This document shows positions 6,976 through 13,780 of a DNA stretch of 14,013 nt, in pieces. This DNA comes from PCC-6406 sp964353225. Its GTDB lineage: Bacteria > Cyanobacteriota > Cyanobacteriia > Phormidesmidales > Phormidesmidaceae. Position 1 is the stretch's first letter; every line of letters starts with the position of its first letter. The notes beneath the pieces were generated by a model, which was given only the letters and a program-made list of their open reading frames with translations, had not been told where the DNA came from and made no database searches. Location: positions 1 to 14,013 of the forward strand of contig CAYGVA010000104.1 of assembly GCA_964353225.1 (NCBI GenBank), in the 5' to 3' direction. The translations under genes and the position numbers were made by a program.

Positions 6976-8376
6976 CTAGCTACTGGCATCGCCGCCCACC
7001 ACCACATTACGAATCCGTAGGCTCGGTCCGCCGCAGCCGACGGGGAGACCACTCTGGCCCCCCTTGCCGCAGCCCCCCGATTCATCCCAGTGGAAGTCAT
7101 CGCCGATCGCTTCGATGTCGGCCAACGTACGAAACACATTCCCCGAGAGGGTGACATCCCGCACGGGTTCGGCCAATTTACCCTGACGAATCATCCAAGC
7201 TTCTCCGGCGGTAAAGGTAAACATCTCGCCGTTGGTCATGCCCCCTAACCAGTTACGGGCATAGACGCCGGTTTGGATATCAGTAAAGAGATCGGCGGTG
7301 GGGGTTGTGCCCCGCTCAATCCAGGTGTTCGTCATCCGCACCAGGGGCGGGTAATGGTAGTTGAGGCAACGGGCATTGCCCGTGGGGGGTTCGCCAAGTT
7401 TGCCCGCAGTTTCTCGCGAATGGAGCCGACCGACCAAAACGCCATCTTCAATGAGCTGGGTGGTGGTTGCCGGGGTGCCTTCATCATCGTATTGATAGCT
7501 GCCTCGGTGGCCTTCGGGGGCCGCCCCATCAAAGATATTTAAGCCCTTGGGGCCGAATCGTCGCCCTAGGGTCATCACTTCTAGAATATCCGGGTTTTCG
7601 TAGGCCATGTCGGCTTCGGAGAGATGGCCAAAGGCTTCGTGGACAAAAAGCCCCGTCAAGACGGGATCGATGACGACATCGTAGGTGTTGCCCTTAACGG
7701 GGGGCAAATCAAGGGCGTCCACAGCCCGTTGGGCTGCGCCTAACACCTGTGAGTCCAGGTTTTCTAAATCTTCAAAGGCACGGCGGGAGCCGGTGGTTTC
7801 CCGTCCGGTTTGCACGGTTTGGCTATTTCGGGCGGTGGCCGCTAAACGCATTTCCATATCGGACCAACGCTGGTCAATACGGACGCCTTCGGAGGTGGCT
7901 AGCAGGATATGTTGGGTGACGTCGTTGTAGCGGACGGAGGTGGTGGTAATGCGCGGATCGTTCCCCTGCAAGATATCGGCGTAGTGGCTGCAGAGCGCTT
8001 TTTTGCGAGGGAGGGAGATCTGCCGGGGGTCGCTGCCGGTGAGGGGAAAATGATAGGTGGTTTGGACCGGATCAATGGCGGCCAGGCAAGTTTCGTCATC
8101 GCCCACCAGGTGAGCCGCTGCGATCGCGGCTTCGATTTGATCGGCAATGTTATGGAGTTGGTTAAAGCTGGCAAATCCCCAGCCGCCGCGATGGCAGGCC
8201 CGCACTTGCCCGCCTAAGGAGAGACCTTCGCTCAAGGTTTCGACTTTACCGCCCCGGAGCAAAATGTCGGTGCCTTCTGATTCTTCTAGGCGCACTACCA
8301 GATAATCGACGCGATCGCGGTAGCGGTCAATCAGCTCTAGAACTTGATTGGAATAGCGCTCAAATTGGGCAGCCAT
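6976..8376 (-). CDS. tldD: TldD/PmbA-family metalloprotease
   Basis: TldD with its partner TldE (PmbA) forms a zinc protease that trims peptides and unfolded proteins; in E. coli it matures microcin B17 and degrades the CcdA antitoxin. The product shows the family signature HEAFGH in LFVHEAFGHLSEAD and, near the C-terminus, the conserved CGKGGQSGLPVGCG segment, whose first Cys corresponds to the third zinc ligand of E. coli TldD. Length (466 residues) is normal. The ATG at 8376 is preferred over the ATG three codons upstream (8385): AGGAG lies 10 nt before the former but only 1 nt before the latter. No tldE/pmbA gene lies beside it, so the partner, if present, is elsewhere. The gene appears monocistronic, ends convergently with the TPR gene, and I see no clear promoter. 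Confidence 0.9.
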   Translation of the reverse strand: MAAQFERYSNQVLELIDRYRDRVDYLVVRLEESEGTDILLRGGKVETLSEGLSLGGQVRACHRGGWGFASFNQLHNIADQIEAAIAAAHLVGDDETCLAAIDPVQTTYHFPLTGSDPRQISLPRKKALCSHYADILQGNDPRITTTSVRYNDVTQHILLATSEGVRIDQRWSDMEMRLAATARNSQTVQTGRETTGSRRAFEDLENLDSQVLGAAQRAVDALDLPPVKGNTYDVVIDPVLTGLFVHEAFGHLSEADMAYENPDILEVMTLGRRFGPKGLNIFDGAAPEGHRGSYQYDDEGTPATTTQLIEDGVLVGRLHSRETAGKLGEPPTGNARCLNYHYPPLVRMTNTWIERGTTPTADLFTDIQTGVYARNWLGGMTNGEMFTFTAGEAWMIRQGKLAEPVRDVTLSGNVFRTLADIEAIGDDFHWDESGGCGKGGQSGLPVGCGGPSLRIRNVVVGGDASS

Positions 8377-8835
8377 GGCAACCATACTCCTAACACCTTG
8401 TTTCCATTGTGCCGCTAAAGGGGATAAGGATGATTGCCGATATGGCGGGTCGATCGTTCATCTCCTCACAGGGTTTCTCCGCACAGGGTGAAACTTGATC
8501 CGCCCATGTTCCAGGGGCACCCGACCCATCTCCCCTAGGGATGATTCATTTGACAGAGAAAAAAGCTGATATATCCCATGGGCCATGCCAAGCATCGCGG
8601 TGATGTTGAGCGGTGCATAACGAAATCTCTACGAACCGATCCTTGCAAAGGCCCAGCTAGTAACACTGTGCGCGAGGTCCAGGACGGCGCTTCGTCCTGG
8701 TGGAGGGGGTCTGGGGGCAATCCAAAAGCCCCCGGTCGCAGCGTCCTATGGTTCACCAAAATCTTCGTCTTAGCTAACCGATTTGAACAAAGCCTATTTT
8801 TATTCCTTTAAAGAATCAACCCTACCCATCTCCCC
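8377..8835. other. Gap between the ABC ATPase gene and tldD
   Basis: About 450 bp without a supportable gene. It holds the tldD ribosome-binding site at the right-strand end, a perfect 8-bp stem-loop (CCAGGACG, loop GCGCTT, CGTCCTGG, 8679-8700) and a T-rich patch near 8800. Open frames of 74-77 codons on both strands overlap each other and have no motif or ribosome-binding site, so I do not call them. Confidence 0.5.
8679..8700. repeat. Isolated stem-loop in the ABC ATPase-tldD gap
   Basis: A perfect 8-bp stem with a 6-nt loop (CCAGGACG/CGTCCTGG). It lies about 136 nt beyond the stop of the ABC ATPase gene on the minus strand. No T-run follows, so it is a weak terminator candidate; it could also be part of a dispersed repeat or a small RNA. 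Confidence 0.35.
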
Positions 8836-10152
8836 TTAGCTCACTTCTGGTCGTCCGAGGCTATTGCCCGTTTCCCCATCAAAAAGATGGATGTGCTCCG
8901 GGGCAATAGCCAGCCAGAGTTCTTCCCCCAGATAAACGGGGCGATCGGGGCTGATTCGCACCTGCAGGGAAATATCTTTGAGCATGACAGTTAGGTAGGT
9001 CTCACTGCCTAGGGCCTCGACCCGAGCCACGGTCACCGGCAGATTTTTGGGGGCGGGCAAACTCAGGCTGAGGTGTTCAGGCCGAATGCCCAAGGTGACC
9101 CGTTGACCATCGTAGGGCTGTAGTAAGGCTTCCCATCCCCCCGGCAAGGTCAAGCGAAAAGCCTCGTGGGTGACGACTAAGGGGGCTTTGATCTGGACGG
9201 GCAAAAAGTTCATCGTTGGAGAGCCGATAAACTCTGCCACAAATCGGTTGGCTGGGGCTTGGTACAAGGTTAGGGGCGGAGCCACCTGCTGAATTTGGCC
9301 TTGGTTCATGACGGCAATGCGATCGCCCATGGTCATGGCTTCCACTTGGTCATGGGTGACATAAATGGTGGTGATGCCCAATTGCTTTTGCAGGTTCACG
9401 ATTTGGGCGCGGGTTTCGTTGCGCAACTTGGCATCCAGGTTGGAGAGGGGCTCATCCATCAAAAACACCTGGGGATTGCGGGCGATCGCCCGTCCCAGGG
9501 CCACCCGCTGCTTTTGTCCCCCCGATAGTTGCCGAGGGTAGCGGTCTAGGAGGGGATCAATTTGCAGCATCTGGGCCACGGCCCGCACCCGGTGATGAAT
9601 CAAGCGATCAGCTGGGGATCGGTAACGTAGTCCGAACGGTAGGGGACGGGTGGCAGTGGCCACCAGGGGCTGCCACCAGGTTTGGGCTTCTAGGGCTACC
9701 TGTAGCTCTTGATTGGCATCCATGGTGGCTGTCTCCACCGTCATCTCGGGAGGGGGTGACGTGGCATTAGTAGACTTGATCGGCATGCGACGCAGGCCAA
9801 AGGCCAAATTGTCATACACCGTTAGATGGGGATATAAGGCATAACTCTGAAACACCATGGCGGTGTCCCGTTGCTTGGGGGGAAGCTCGTTTACCCGTTT
9901 CTCCCCAATCGTGATGTTGCCAGCGGTGGCCACCTCTAACCCAGACAAAAGTCGCAGCAGGGTACTTTTGCCACAGCCGGAAGGCCCCACCAAGACCATG
10001 AACTCACCATCTTGAATCGCTAGATTAATGCGCCGCAGTACCGTCACCCCTGACGTCTCGGCATCAGCCCCCTCTGGGGAGGTTGCATGCGGACGAGTCT
10101 GCCCCCCCTGGGAAAAGGTTTTGTAGAGGTTTTCGACAACAACTCGGGCCAC
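8836..10152 (-). CDS. MalK/UgpC-type ABC transporter ATP-binding protein with insertions
   Basis: ATPase subunit that drives an importer, probably for a sugar, polyol or osmolyte; in cyanobacteria such ATPases serve glucosylglycerol, sucrose and related uptake (GgtA-like), but the substrate cannot be read here. Visible motifs: Walker A GPSGCGKST (56-64), Q-loop Q102 in VFQSYALYPH, signature LSGGQ (209-213), Walker B VFLMDEP (229-235), switch His H267, and a C-terminal TOBE-type regulatory region (about 310-430, GIRPEH at 355-360). Two insertions are unusual: about 20 residues (15-35) between the first two beta strands, and about 55 extra residues (122-184) in the helical subdomain between FGLR and IHHRV. 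Start is GTG at 10152; an in-frame TAA lies five codons upstream and no better start exists. No permease or binding-protein gene is adjacent, so it is an orphan ATPase that may energise several permeases. Confidence 0.88.
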   Translation of the reverse strand: MARVVVENLYKTFSQGGQTRPHATSPEGADAETSGVTVLRRINLAIQDGEFMVLVGPSGCGKSTLLRLLSGLEVATAGNITIGEKRVNELPPKQRDTAMVFQSYALYPHLTVYDNLAFGLRRMPIKSTNATSPPPEMTVETATMDANQELQVALEAQTWWQPLVATATRPLPFGLRYRSPADRLIHHRVRAVAQMLQIDPLLDRYPRQLSGGQKQRVALGRAIARNPQVFLMDEPLSNLDAKLRNETRAQIVNLQKQLGITTIYVTHDQVEAMTMGDRIAVMNQGQIQQVAPPLTLYQAPANRFVAEFIGSPTMNFLPVQIKAPLVVTHEAFRLTLPGGWEALLQPYDGQRVTLGIRPEHLSLSLPAPKNLPVTVARVEALGSETYLTVMLKDISLQVRISPDRPVYLGEELWLAIAPEHIHLFDGETGNSLGRPEVS

Positions 10153-10499
10153 GGCAACTAGGGTTTAAGGTTACGCAAACTTTTTGGGGGCAACAGTAGC
10201 ATGCCTCAGGAACCAGAATTAAACCAAGTCCATGTTGAGAACCGTAGTTCTGCCCCTCACCCCCAGCCCCTCTCCCAGCGGGCGAGGGGAGCCGGAGAAC
10301 CATTCAAAGTCCCTCTCCCCTGGGGAGAGGGATTTAGGGTGAGGGGAACTCCAGGTTTCAAGTTAGACGAGGTTTAAATCCGTTCTGAATTTCGAGGTTT
10401 GAATTAAGCGGCCAGCTCAGAATTTCTCCTGCGGAGACGCTTGACAAACAACACTGAGAACGGACATTGCATTGATGCCTAATTAAGGGGAATTTCGCC
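10153..10499. other. Gap between the GyrA/ParC gene and the ABC ATPase gene
   Basis: Both flanking genes are on the minus strand. The 347 bp hold a palindromic intergenic repeat at 10246-10350, then AT-rich sequence with two imperfect direct copies of CGAGGTTTRAAT (about 10368-10405). The ABC ATPase promoter should lie at 10153-10245, but I see no good -35/-10 pair. No coding sequence is supported. Confidence 0.55.
10246..10350. repeat. Palindromic CCCTCACCC-type intergenic repeat element
   Basis: The ends are inverted: AGTTC-TG-CCCCTCACCC at 10246-10262 faces GGGTGAGGGGAACT at 10337-10350, differing only by a 2-nt insertion. Inside are further GC-rich stems: CCCTCTCCCC-T-GGGGAGAGGG (10311-10331) and CCCCTC...GAGGGG (about 10267-10289). 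The CCCTCACCCC...GGGGAGAGGG pattern is a well-known kind of dispersed repeat between genes in cyanobacteria and some other phyla. It encodes no protein and could fold into a branched hairpin acting as a terminator or mRNA stabiliser for gyrA. Confidence 0.65.
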
Positions 10500-13022
10500 T
10501 CAGTCGGCTGCTGCCCCATTATCAACCACCGTGGTCAGGGTCACGGTGTCAATTTTCTCCCCTTTTTCCAGGGGGCCAAAACGATAGGTGGCAGGCCGTT
10601 CTCGACCCTGGCGGGGAATGCTGCCCACGGGGACCTGGGCGATGCGATGGGCGGTGGTGATGACGGTGATATCTCCGCCATTCGGGGCAGCGGTTAGGGC
10701 CACCAACAGGTCTCGCTTTTGTTTGAACAAAAAAGCCTGCGTTCCCAGGCCGCCGCGCATTGCTAGGGGCAACGCCTTGACCGGCAACCGTTGGGTAAAG
10801 CCCGCTGCCGATACCAGCAAGACACAGTCAGCCTCATCCTGTACGCGCACGCAGCCCACGATACATTCCTGTTTGCGTAACCGTACGGCCTGGGGGCCTT
10901 GGGCCGCCCGCCCCATCTGGGAAAGATTATCGTCGTTAATCATAAATCGTAGGAGTCGCCCCCCGGAGGTTGCGATCACCAGTTGTTCTTGCGCTTGCGC
11001 CAGGGTGACATAGGCCACTTCATCCTCGCCCTTGAGTTTGAGGGTTGTGAGGCCCCGCCCCGTCAGGTGGGTAAAATCCGCCAGCGGCAGCCGTTTAATC
11101 CGGCCTTGGCGGGTCAGCATAATCAAGTCGTGGGTCTGGGTTTCGGCTCCTAGCACCCGTTGATCGACGATCATGCCAGGTTCAGTGGGGACTGAGTTGG
11201 GCAATAGGCTCACTAGGGGTACCCCTTTGGATTGCCGCTGACTAGTGGGAATGTCCCCGACCGCGACGGTAAAGGCTTTGCCCTCGCGGGTCAGGGTGAG
11301 TAATTCTTGAGCGGTGGTTGCAGTGGCCACTTGCAGGGTCACGTCTTCGCAAGCCTGGAAGTCTGGGGTGACTTCTGGCTCTTGTCGGGTCTGACGCCGA
11401 TGGTAAGTGCGGGGGGAGGAGCGGCGCACATAGCCCTTTTGGGTGAATTCGAGGATGGTTTCCTCTTCCTCGTGCTCCGCAATGATTTCGGCCAACTGCT
11501 GGGTCTCTTCGGCCCGCTCGGCCTCAGATTGAATGCGGGTACGCCGGGCATCCCCAAAGGTTTTCTTGAGCGATCGCAGCTCTTTTTTCAGGGCCTTGAG
11601 CAGCGCTTTGCGATCGGAAAGTAACCGCTGTAGGGTGGCCTGTTGGGTCGCTAGTTCGTCGTATTCATCCCGCAGCTTCTGCCGTTCTAGGCCGGTGAGC
11701 CGCCGTAGGGGCATGCCCAAAATCGCATCGGCTTGGCGATCGCTCAAATCAAAGGCCACCTGCATCTCCGCCTTGGCCGTGGTGCCATCGGGGGCCTGAC
11801 GCAGGATATCAATCAACGGGTCTAGGTTATCCAGGGCTTGTAGCAAGCCTTCCACTAGATGAATCCGTTCTTCCGTGCGATCTAGCTCGTGGCGATACTG
11901 GCGCACCAAGGTGGTTTCCCGGAAGTTCAGGAAGGCTTGCAGCATCTCCCGTAGGGGAAATTGCCGGGGTTGCCCCTGATCGAGGGCGAGCATAATCGCC
12001 CCAAAGTTGCTTTGGAGGGGGGTCATCCGGTAGAGGGTCGCCAACACCACGGCGGGTTGGGCCTCCCGTTTCAATTCAATCACCACCCGCATACCGTCGC
12101 GATCGCTCTCATCCCGCAGGTCAGAAATCCCTTCGATGCGACCGTTGTTCACCAGATCGGCGATTTTTTCAATCCAAGCAGCTTTGTTGACCTGGTAGGG
12201 CAGCTCCGTCACCACAATGGCGGTGCGGCGCTGGCGGCCTCGCCCGGTGGGAATCTCTTCAAACTCGGCAATCCCTCGCACCGGAATGCTGCCCCGCCCC
12301 ATCCGATAGGCATCCCGAATGCCATCTCGGCTAATGATTTCCCCCCCAGTGGGGAAGTCGGGGCCAGGGATTAGCTTAAATAGGGCGTCGTCATCCAGAG
12401 TAGGGCGGTCAATCAGGGCGATCAGGCCATCCACCACCTCCCCGAGATTGTGGGGGGGGATATTGGTGGCCATGCCCACCGCAATCCCTGAGGAGCCATT
12501 CAGCAGCAAATTGGGGAGTTGGGCCGGAAGCACCACTGGCTCTTGCTGGGAGTTATCAAAGTTATCGGTAAAGTCAACGGTGGCTTCGCCAATTTCCCCT
12601 AACAATGCCGTGTGGCCCACTGAAGCCAGCCGGGTTTCGGTATAGCGCATGGCCGCCGGGGGATCATTATCCACGGAGCCAAAGTTACCGTGGCCATCTA
12701 GCAGCGGATAGCGACTGGCAAAGTCTTGGACCATGCGCACCAGGGCGTCGTAAACCGACTGGTCCCCATGGGGGTGGTATTTACCCAGCACGTCCCCCAC
12801 CACCCTGGCGCATTTGCGAAAGGGGCGATCAGGGGTCAGGCCCAGCTCATGCATGGCATAGAGAATACGACGATGGACGGGCTTTAGGCCATCGCGGACA
12901 TCCGGCAAGGCCCGCCCGACAATGACGCTCATGGCGTATTCCAGATAGGACCGCTGCACCTCTGTATGTAGGGCAGTGACCACCACCTGTCCTGCGGTTG
13001 GAATATTGAGCGGGTCGGCCAT
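10500..13022 (-). CDS. gyrA: Type IIA topoisomerase subunit A (GyrA/ParC)
   Basis: DNA-cleaving subunit of gyrase or topoisomerase IV, working with GyrB/ParE to pass duplexes through each other. All 840 residues are in the window. The winged-helix domain carries KYHPHGD (81-87), the catalytic pair R126-Y127 in AAMRYTETRL, and GNFGSVDND. A tower, a long coiled coil (about 375-500) and a beta-pinwheel C-terminal domain (about 515-825) follow. The site matching E. coli GyrA Ser83 is Gln88, while Asp87 is kept (D92). No QRRGGKG GyrA-box is present; the matching position in blade 1 reads HRRQTRQEPE (541-550). Cyanobacteria commonly carry two GyrA-like genes, and the missing box suggests this is the second, ParC-like one; family-wide annotation as gyrA remains usual. 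ATG at 13022 has GAGG 10 nt upstream. Monocistronic, divergent from a response regulator. Confidence 0.9.
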   Translation of the reverse strand: MADPLNIPTAGQVVVTALHTEVQRSYLEYAMSVIVGRALPDVRDGLKPVHRRILYAMHELGLTPDRPFRKCARVVGDVLGKYHPHGDQSVYDALVRMVQDFASRYPLLDGHGNFGSVDNDPPAAMRYTETRLASVGHTALLGEIGEATVDFTDNFDNSQQEPVVLPAQLPNLLLNGSSGIAVGMATNIPPHNLGEVVDGLIALIDRPTLDDDALFKLIPGPDFPTGGEIISRDGIRDAYRMGRGSIPVRGIAEFEEIPTGRGRQRRTAIVVTELPYQVNKAAWIEKIADLVNNGRIEGISDLRDESDRDGMRVVIELKREAQPAVVLATLYRMTPLQSNFGAIMLALDQGQPRQFPLREMLQAFLNFRETTLVRQYRHELDRTEERIHLVEGLLQALDNLDPLIDILRQAPDGTTAKAEMQVAFDLSDRQADAILGMPLRRLTGLERQKLRDEYDELATQQATLQRLLSDRKALLKALKKELRSLKKTFGDARRTRIQSEAERAEETQQLAEIIAEHEEEETILEFTQKGYVRRSSPRTYHRRQTRQEPEVTPDFQACEDVTLQVATATTAQELLTLTREGKAFTVAVGDIPTSQRQSKGVPLVSLLPNSVPTEPGMIVDQRVLGAETQTHDLIMLTRQGRIKRLPLADFTHLTGRGLTTLKLKGEDEVAYVTLAQAQEQLVIATSGGRLLRFMINDDNLSQMGRAAQGPQAVRLRKQECIVGCVRVQDEADCVLLVSAAGFTQRLPVKALPLAMRGGLGTQAFLFKQKRDLLVALTAAPNGGDITVITTAHRIAQVPVGSIPRQGRERPATYRFGPLEKGEKIDTVTLTTVVDNGAAAD

Positions 13023-13068
13023 GGGCTACTGTCCTCGGGAGGGAAAAACTGAGTCAATTACCAGGGTT

Positions 13069-13096
13069 ATTATCCTGACAAAGGGAGTAATAACAA
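13069..13096 (-). promoter_or_regulatory. Putative promoter of the GyrA/ParC gene
   Basis: On the minus strand TTGTTA (13096-13091) and GATAAT (13074-13069) are 16 bp apart, matching the sigma-70 consensus at 4 of 6 and 5 of 6 positions. Transcription would start near 13062, giving a leader of about 40 nt. It sits in the 213-bp divergent gap shared with the response regulator gene. Confidence 0.45.
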
Positions 13097-13178
13097 TGCT
13101 GTAAGGTATATGCAAACGCCCCAATTCCGCAATGGCTGTCCTACAAATATCAGGGTATTTGGCGCGTAGAGGGTGGGG

Positions 13179-13207
13179 TTGAAAGTAAAATCGCGGAGTT
13201 TTGTTAG
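13179..13207 (+). promoter_or_regulatory. Weak promoter candidate of the response regulator gene
   Basis: TTGAAA (13179-13184) and TGTTAG (13202-13207) are 17 bp apart. The -35 box is good (5 of 6), the -10 box poor (3 of 6), which would suit a weak or activated promoter. The predicted leader is about 22 nt. Confidence 0.25.
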
Positions 13208-13235
13208 GCTAAGCCCTAGGTGAAAAGGAATCATC

Positions 13236-13631
13236 ATGAAGACCGTCCTCATCGTTGAAGATGACATGATCAATGCCCGCGTGTTCTCTAAGATCTTGAC
13301 TAAGCGGGGAGGTTTAGCCGTTAAGCATACTGAGAATGTCGATGAGGTTATGCGCATTGCCCAAAACCGGGAGGCAGATATCATTCTGATGGATGTATCC
13401 CTGGCCCATAGTGTTTATGACGGTAAACCCGTTGATGGCATCAAAATCACCCAGATGCTGAAGTCAGACCCAGCTACGGCTAATCTGCCCATTATCTTGG
13501 TGACCGCCCATGCCATGCAGGGCGATCGCGAAAATTTCCTCCAGCAGAGTGGAGCCGATGGCTACATATCTAAGCCAGTGGTCGATCATCAGCAGTTTGT
13601 AGACGACATTAATGCAATGCTGCCAGATTAA
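13236..13631 (+). CDS. Single-domain CheY/DivK-like response regulator
   Basis: A 131-residue receiver domain without an output domain, expected to be phosphorylated by a histidine kinase and to act by protein-protein contact in the cytoplasm. The receiver residues are all present: acidic pair D9-D10 (VEDD), phospho-acceptor D53 (ILMDVSL), T90 (LVTAH) and K113 (SKPV). Between D53 and the conserved Asp-Gly (67-68) there are about eight to ten extra residues (AHSVYDGKPV), a longer beta3-alpha3 loop than in CheY. The rest of the helix reads GIKITQMLKSDP. AAGGA lies 6-7 nt before the ATG, supporting the start. No kinase gene is adjacent, so its partner is unknown. It is divergent from the GyrA/ParC gene and convergent with pgk. 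Similar single-domain regulators occur widely in cyanobacteria, as far as I remember, without a gene name that I can give. Confidence 0.9.
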   Translation: MKTVLIVEDDMINARVFSKILTKRGGLAVKHTENVDEVMRIAQNREADIILMDVSLAHSVYDGKPVDGIKITQMLKSDPATANLPIILVTAHAMQGDRENFLQQSGADGYISKPVVDHQQFVDDINAMLPD

Positions 13632-13646
13632 GAGCTGGTATATTTG

Positions 13647-13691
13647 TACTGCTAAACACCAATTCCAGCAAGCACTTTGGAATGGGCAGTA
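13647..13691. repeat. Nested inverted repeat after the response regulator
   Basis: TACTGC (13647-13652) pairs with GCAGTA (13686-13691), and inside it ATTCCA (13662-13667) pairs with TGGAAT (13678-13683) around a 10-nt loop. It starts 16 nt after the stop codon and directly precedes the T-rich terminator, so it may be part of the 3' processing signal of either gene. Confidence 0.35.
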
Positions 13692-13695
13692 TAAA

Positions 13696-13738
13696 AAAAC
13701 AGCGGCGGATCTACCCCAATAGGATCCGCCGCTGTTTT
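13696..13738. terminator. Strong bidirectional intrinsic terminator
   Basis: AAAACAGCGGCGGATC (13696-13711) and GATCCGCCGCTGTTTT (13723-13738) form a perfect 16-bp stem with an 11-nt loop. On the minus strand the stem runs into TTTTTTTA (the A-run at 13692-13699), a classic terminator for pgk. On the plus strand it ends in TTTTGA and can stop the response regulator transcript. Confidence 0.85.
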
Positions 13739-13748
13739 GACTCGTGGA

Positions 13749-13772
13749 CTAGCCGTGCAACGGCACGGCTAG
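13749..13772. terminator. Second stem-loop just after pgk
   Basis: CTAGCCGTGC (13749-13758) and GCACGGCTAG (13763-13772) form a perfect 10-bp stem with a 4-nt loop. It starts 8 nt past the pgk stop on the minus strand and lacks a T-run. It may back up the main terminator or shield the pgk mRNA 3' end. Confidence 0.5.
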
Positions 13773-13780
13773 CGGCTTAA

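Noticed and set aside
8377..8385. Start of tldD at the first ATG (8385)
   Set aside because: AGGAG lies only 1 nt from it but 10 nt from the ATG at 8376.
8535..8811. Small open frames on both strands between the ABC ATPase and tldD genes
   Set aside because: No ribosome-binding site or family motif; composition is like non-coding sequence.
10064..10303. Minus-strand frame of 79 codons overlapping the ABC ATPase start and the palindromic repeat
   Set aside because: Its sequence is translated repeat DNA (low complexity) and it overlaps a real gene in another frame.
11222..11245. QRQSKG (residues 595-600) of the topoisomerase subunit as a degenerate GyrA-box
   Set aside because: Its neighbours (IPTS before, VPLVSLLP after) align with the RxARGxPIVNLLP blade motif that lies after the GyrA-box in E. 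coli, so it is not the box itself.
11307..12925. Several 100-137 codon plus-strand frames inside the GyrA/ParC gene
   Set aside because: Opposite-strand shadows produced by the GC-rich codon use of a clearly conserved gene.
13070..13384. 104-codon minus-strand frame overlapping the response regulator
   Set aside because: Antisense shadow of the receiver gene; the receiver has full conserved residues and a ribosome-binding site.
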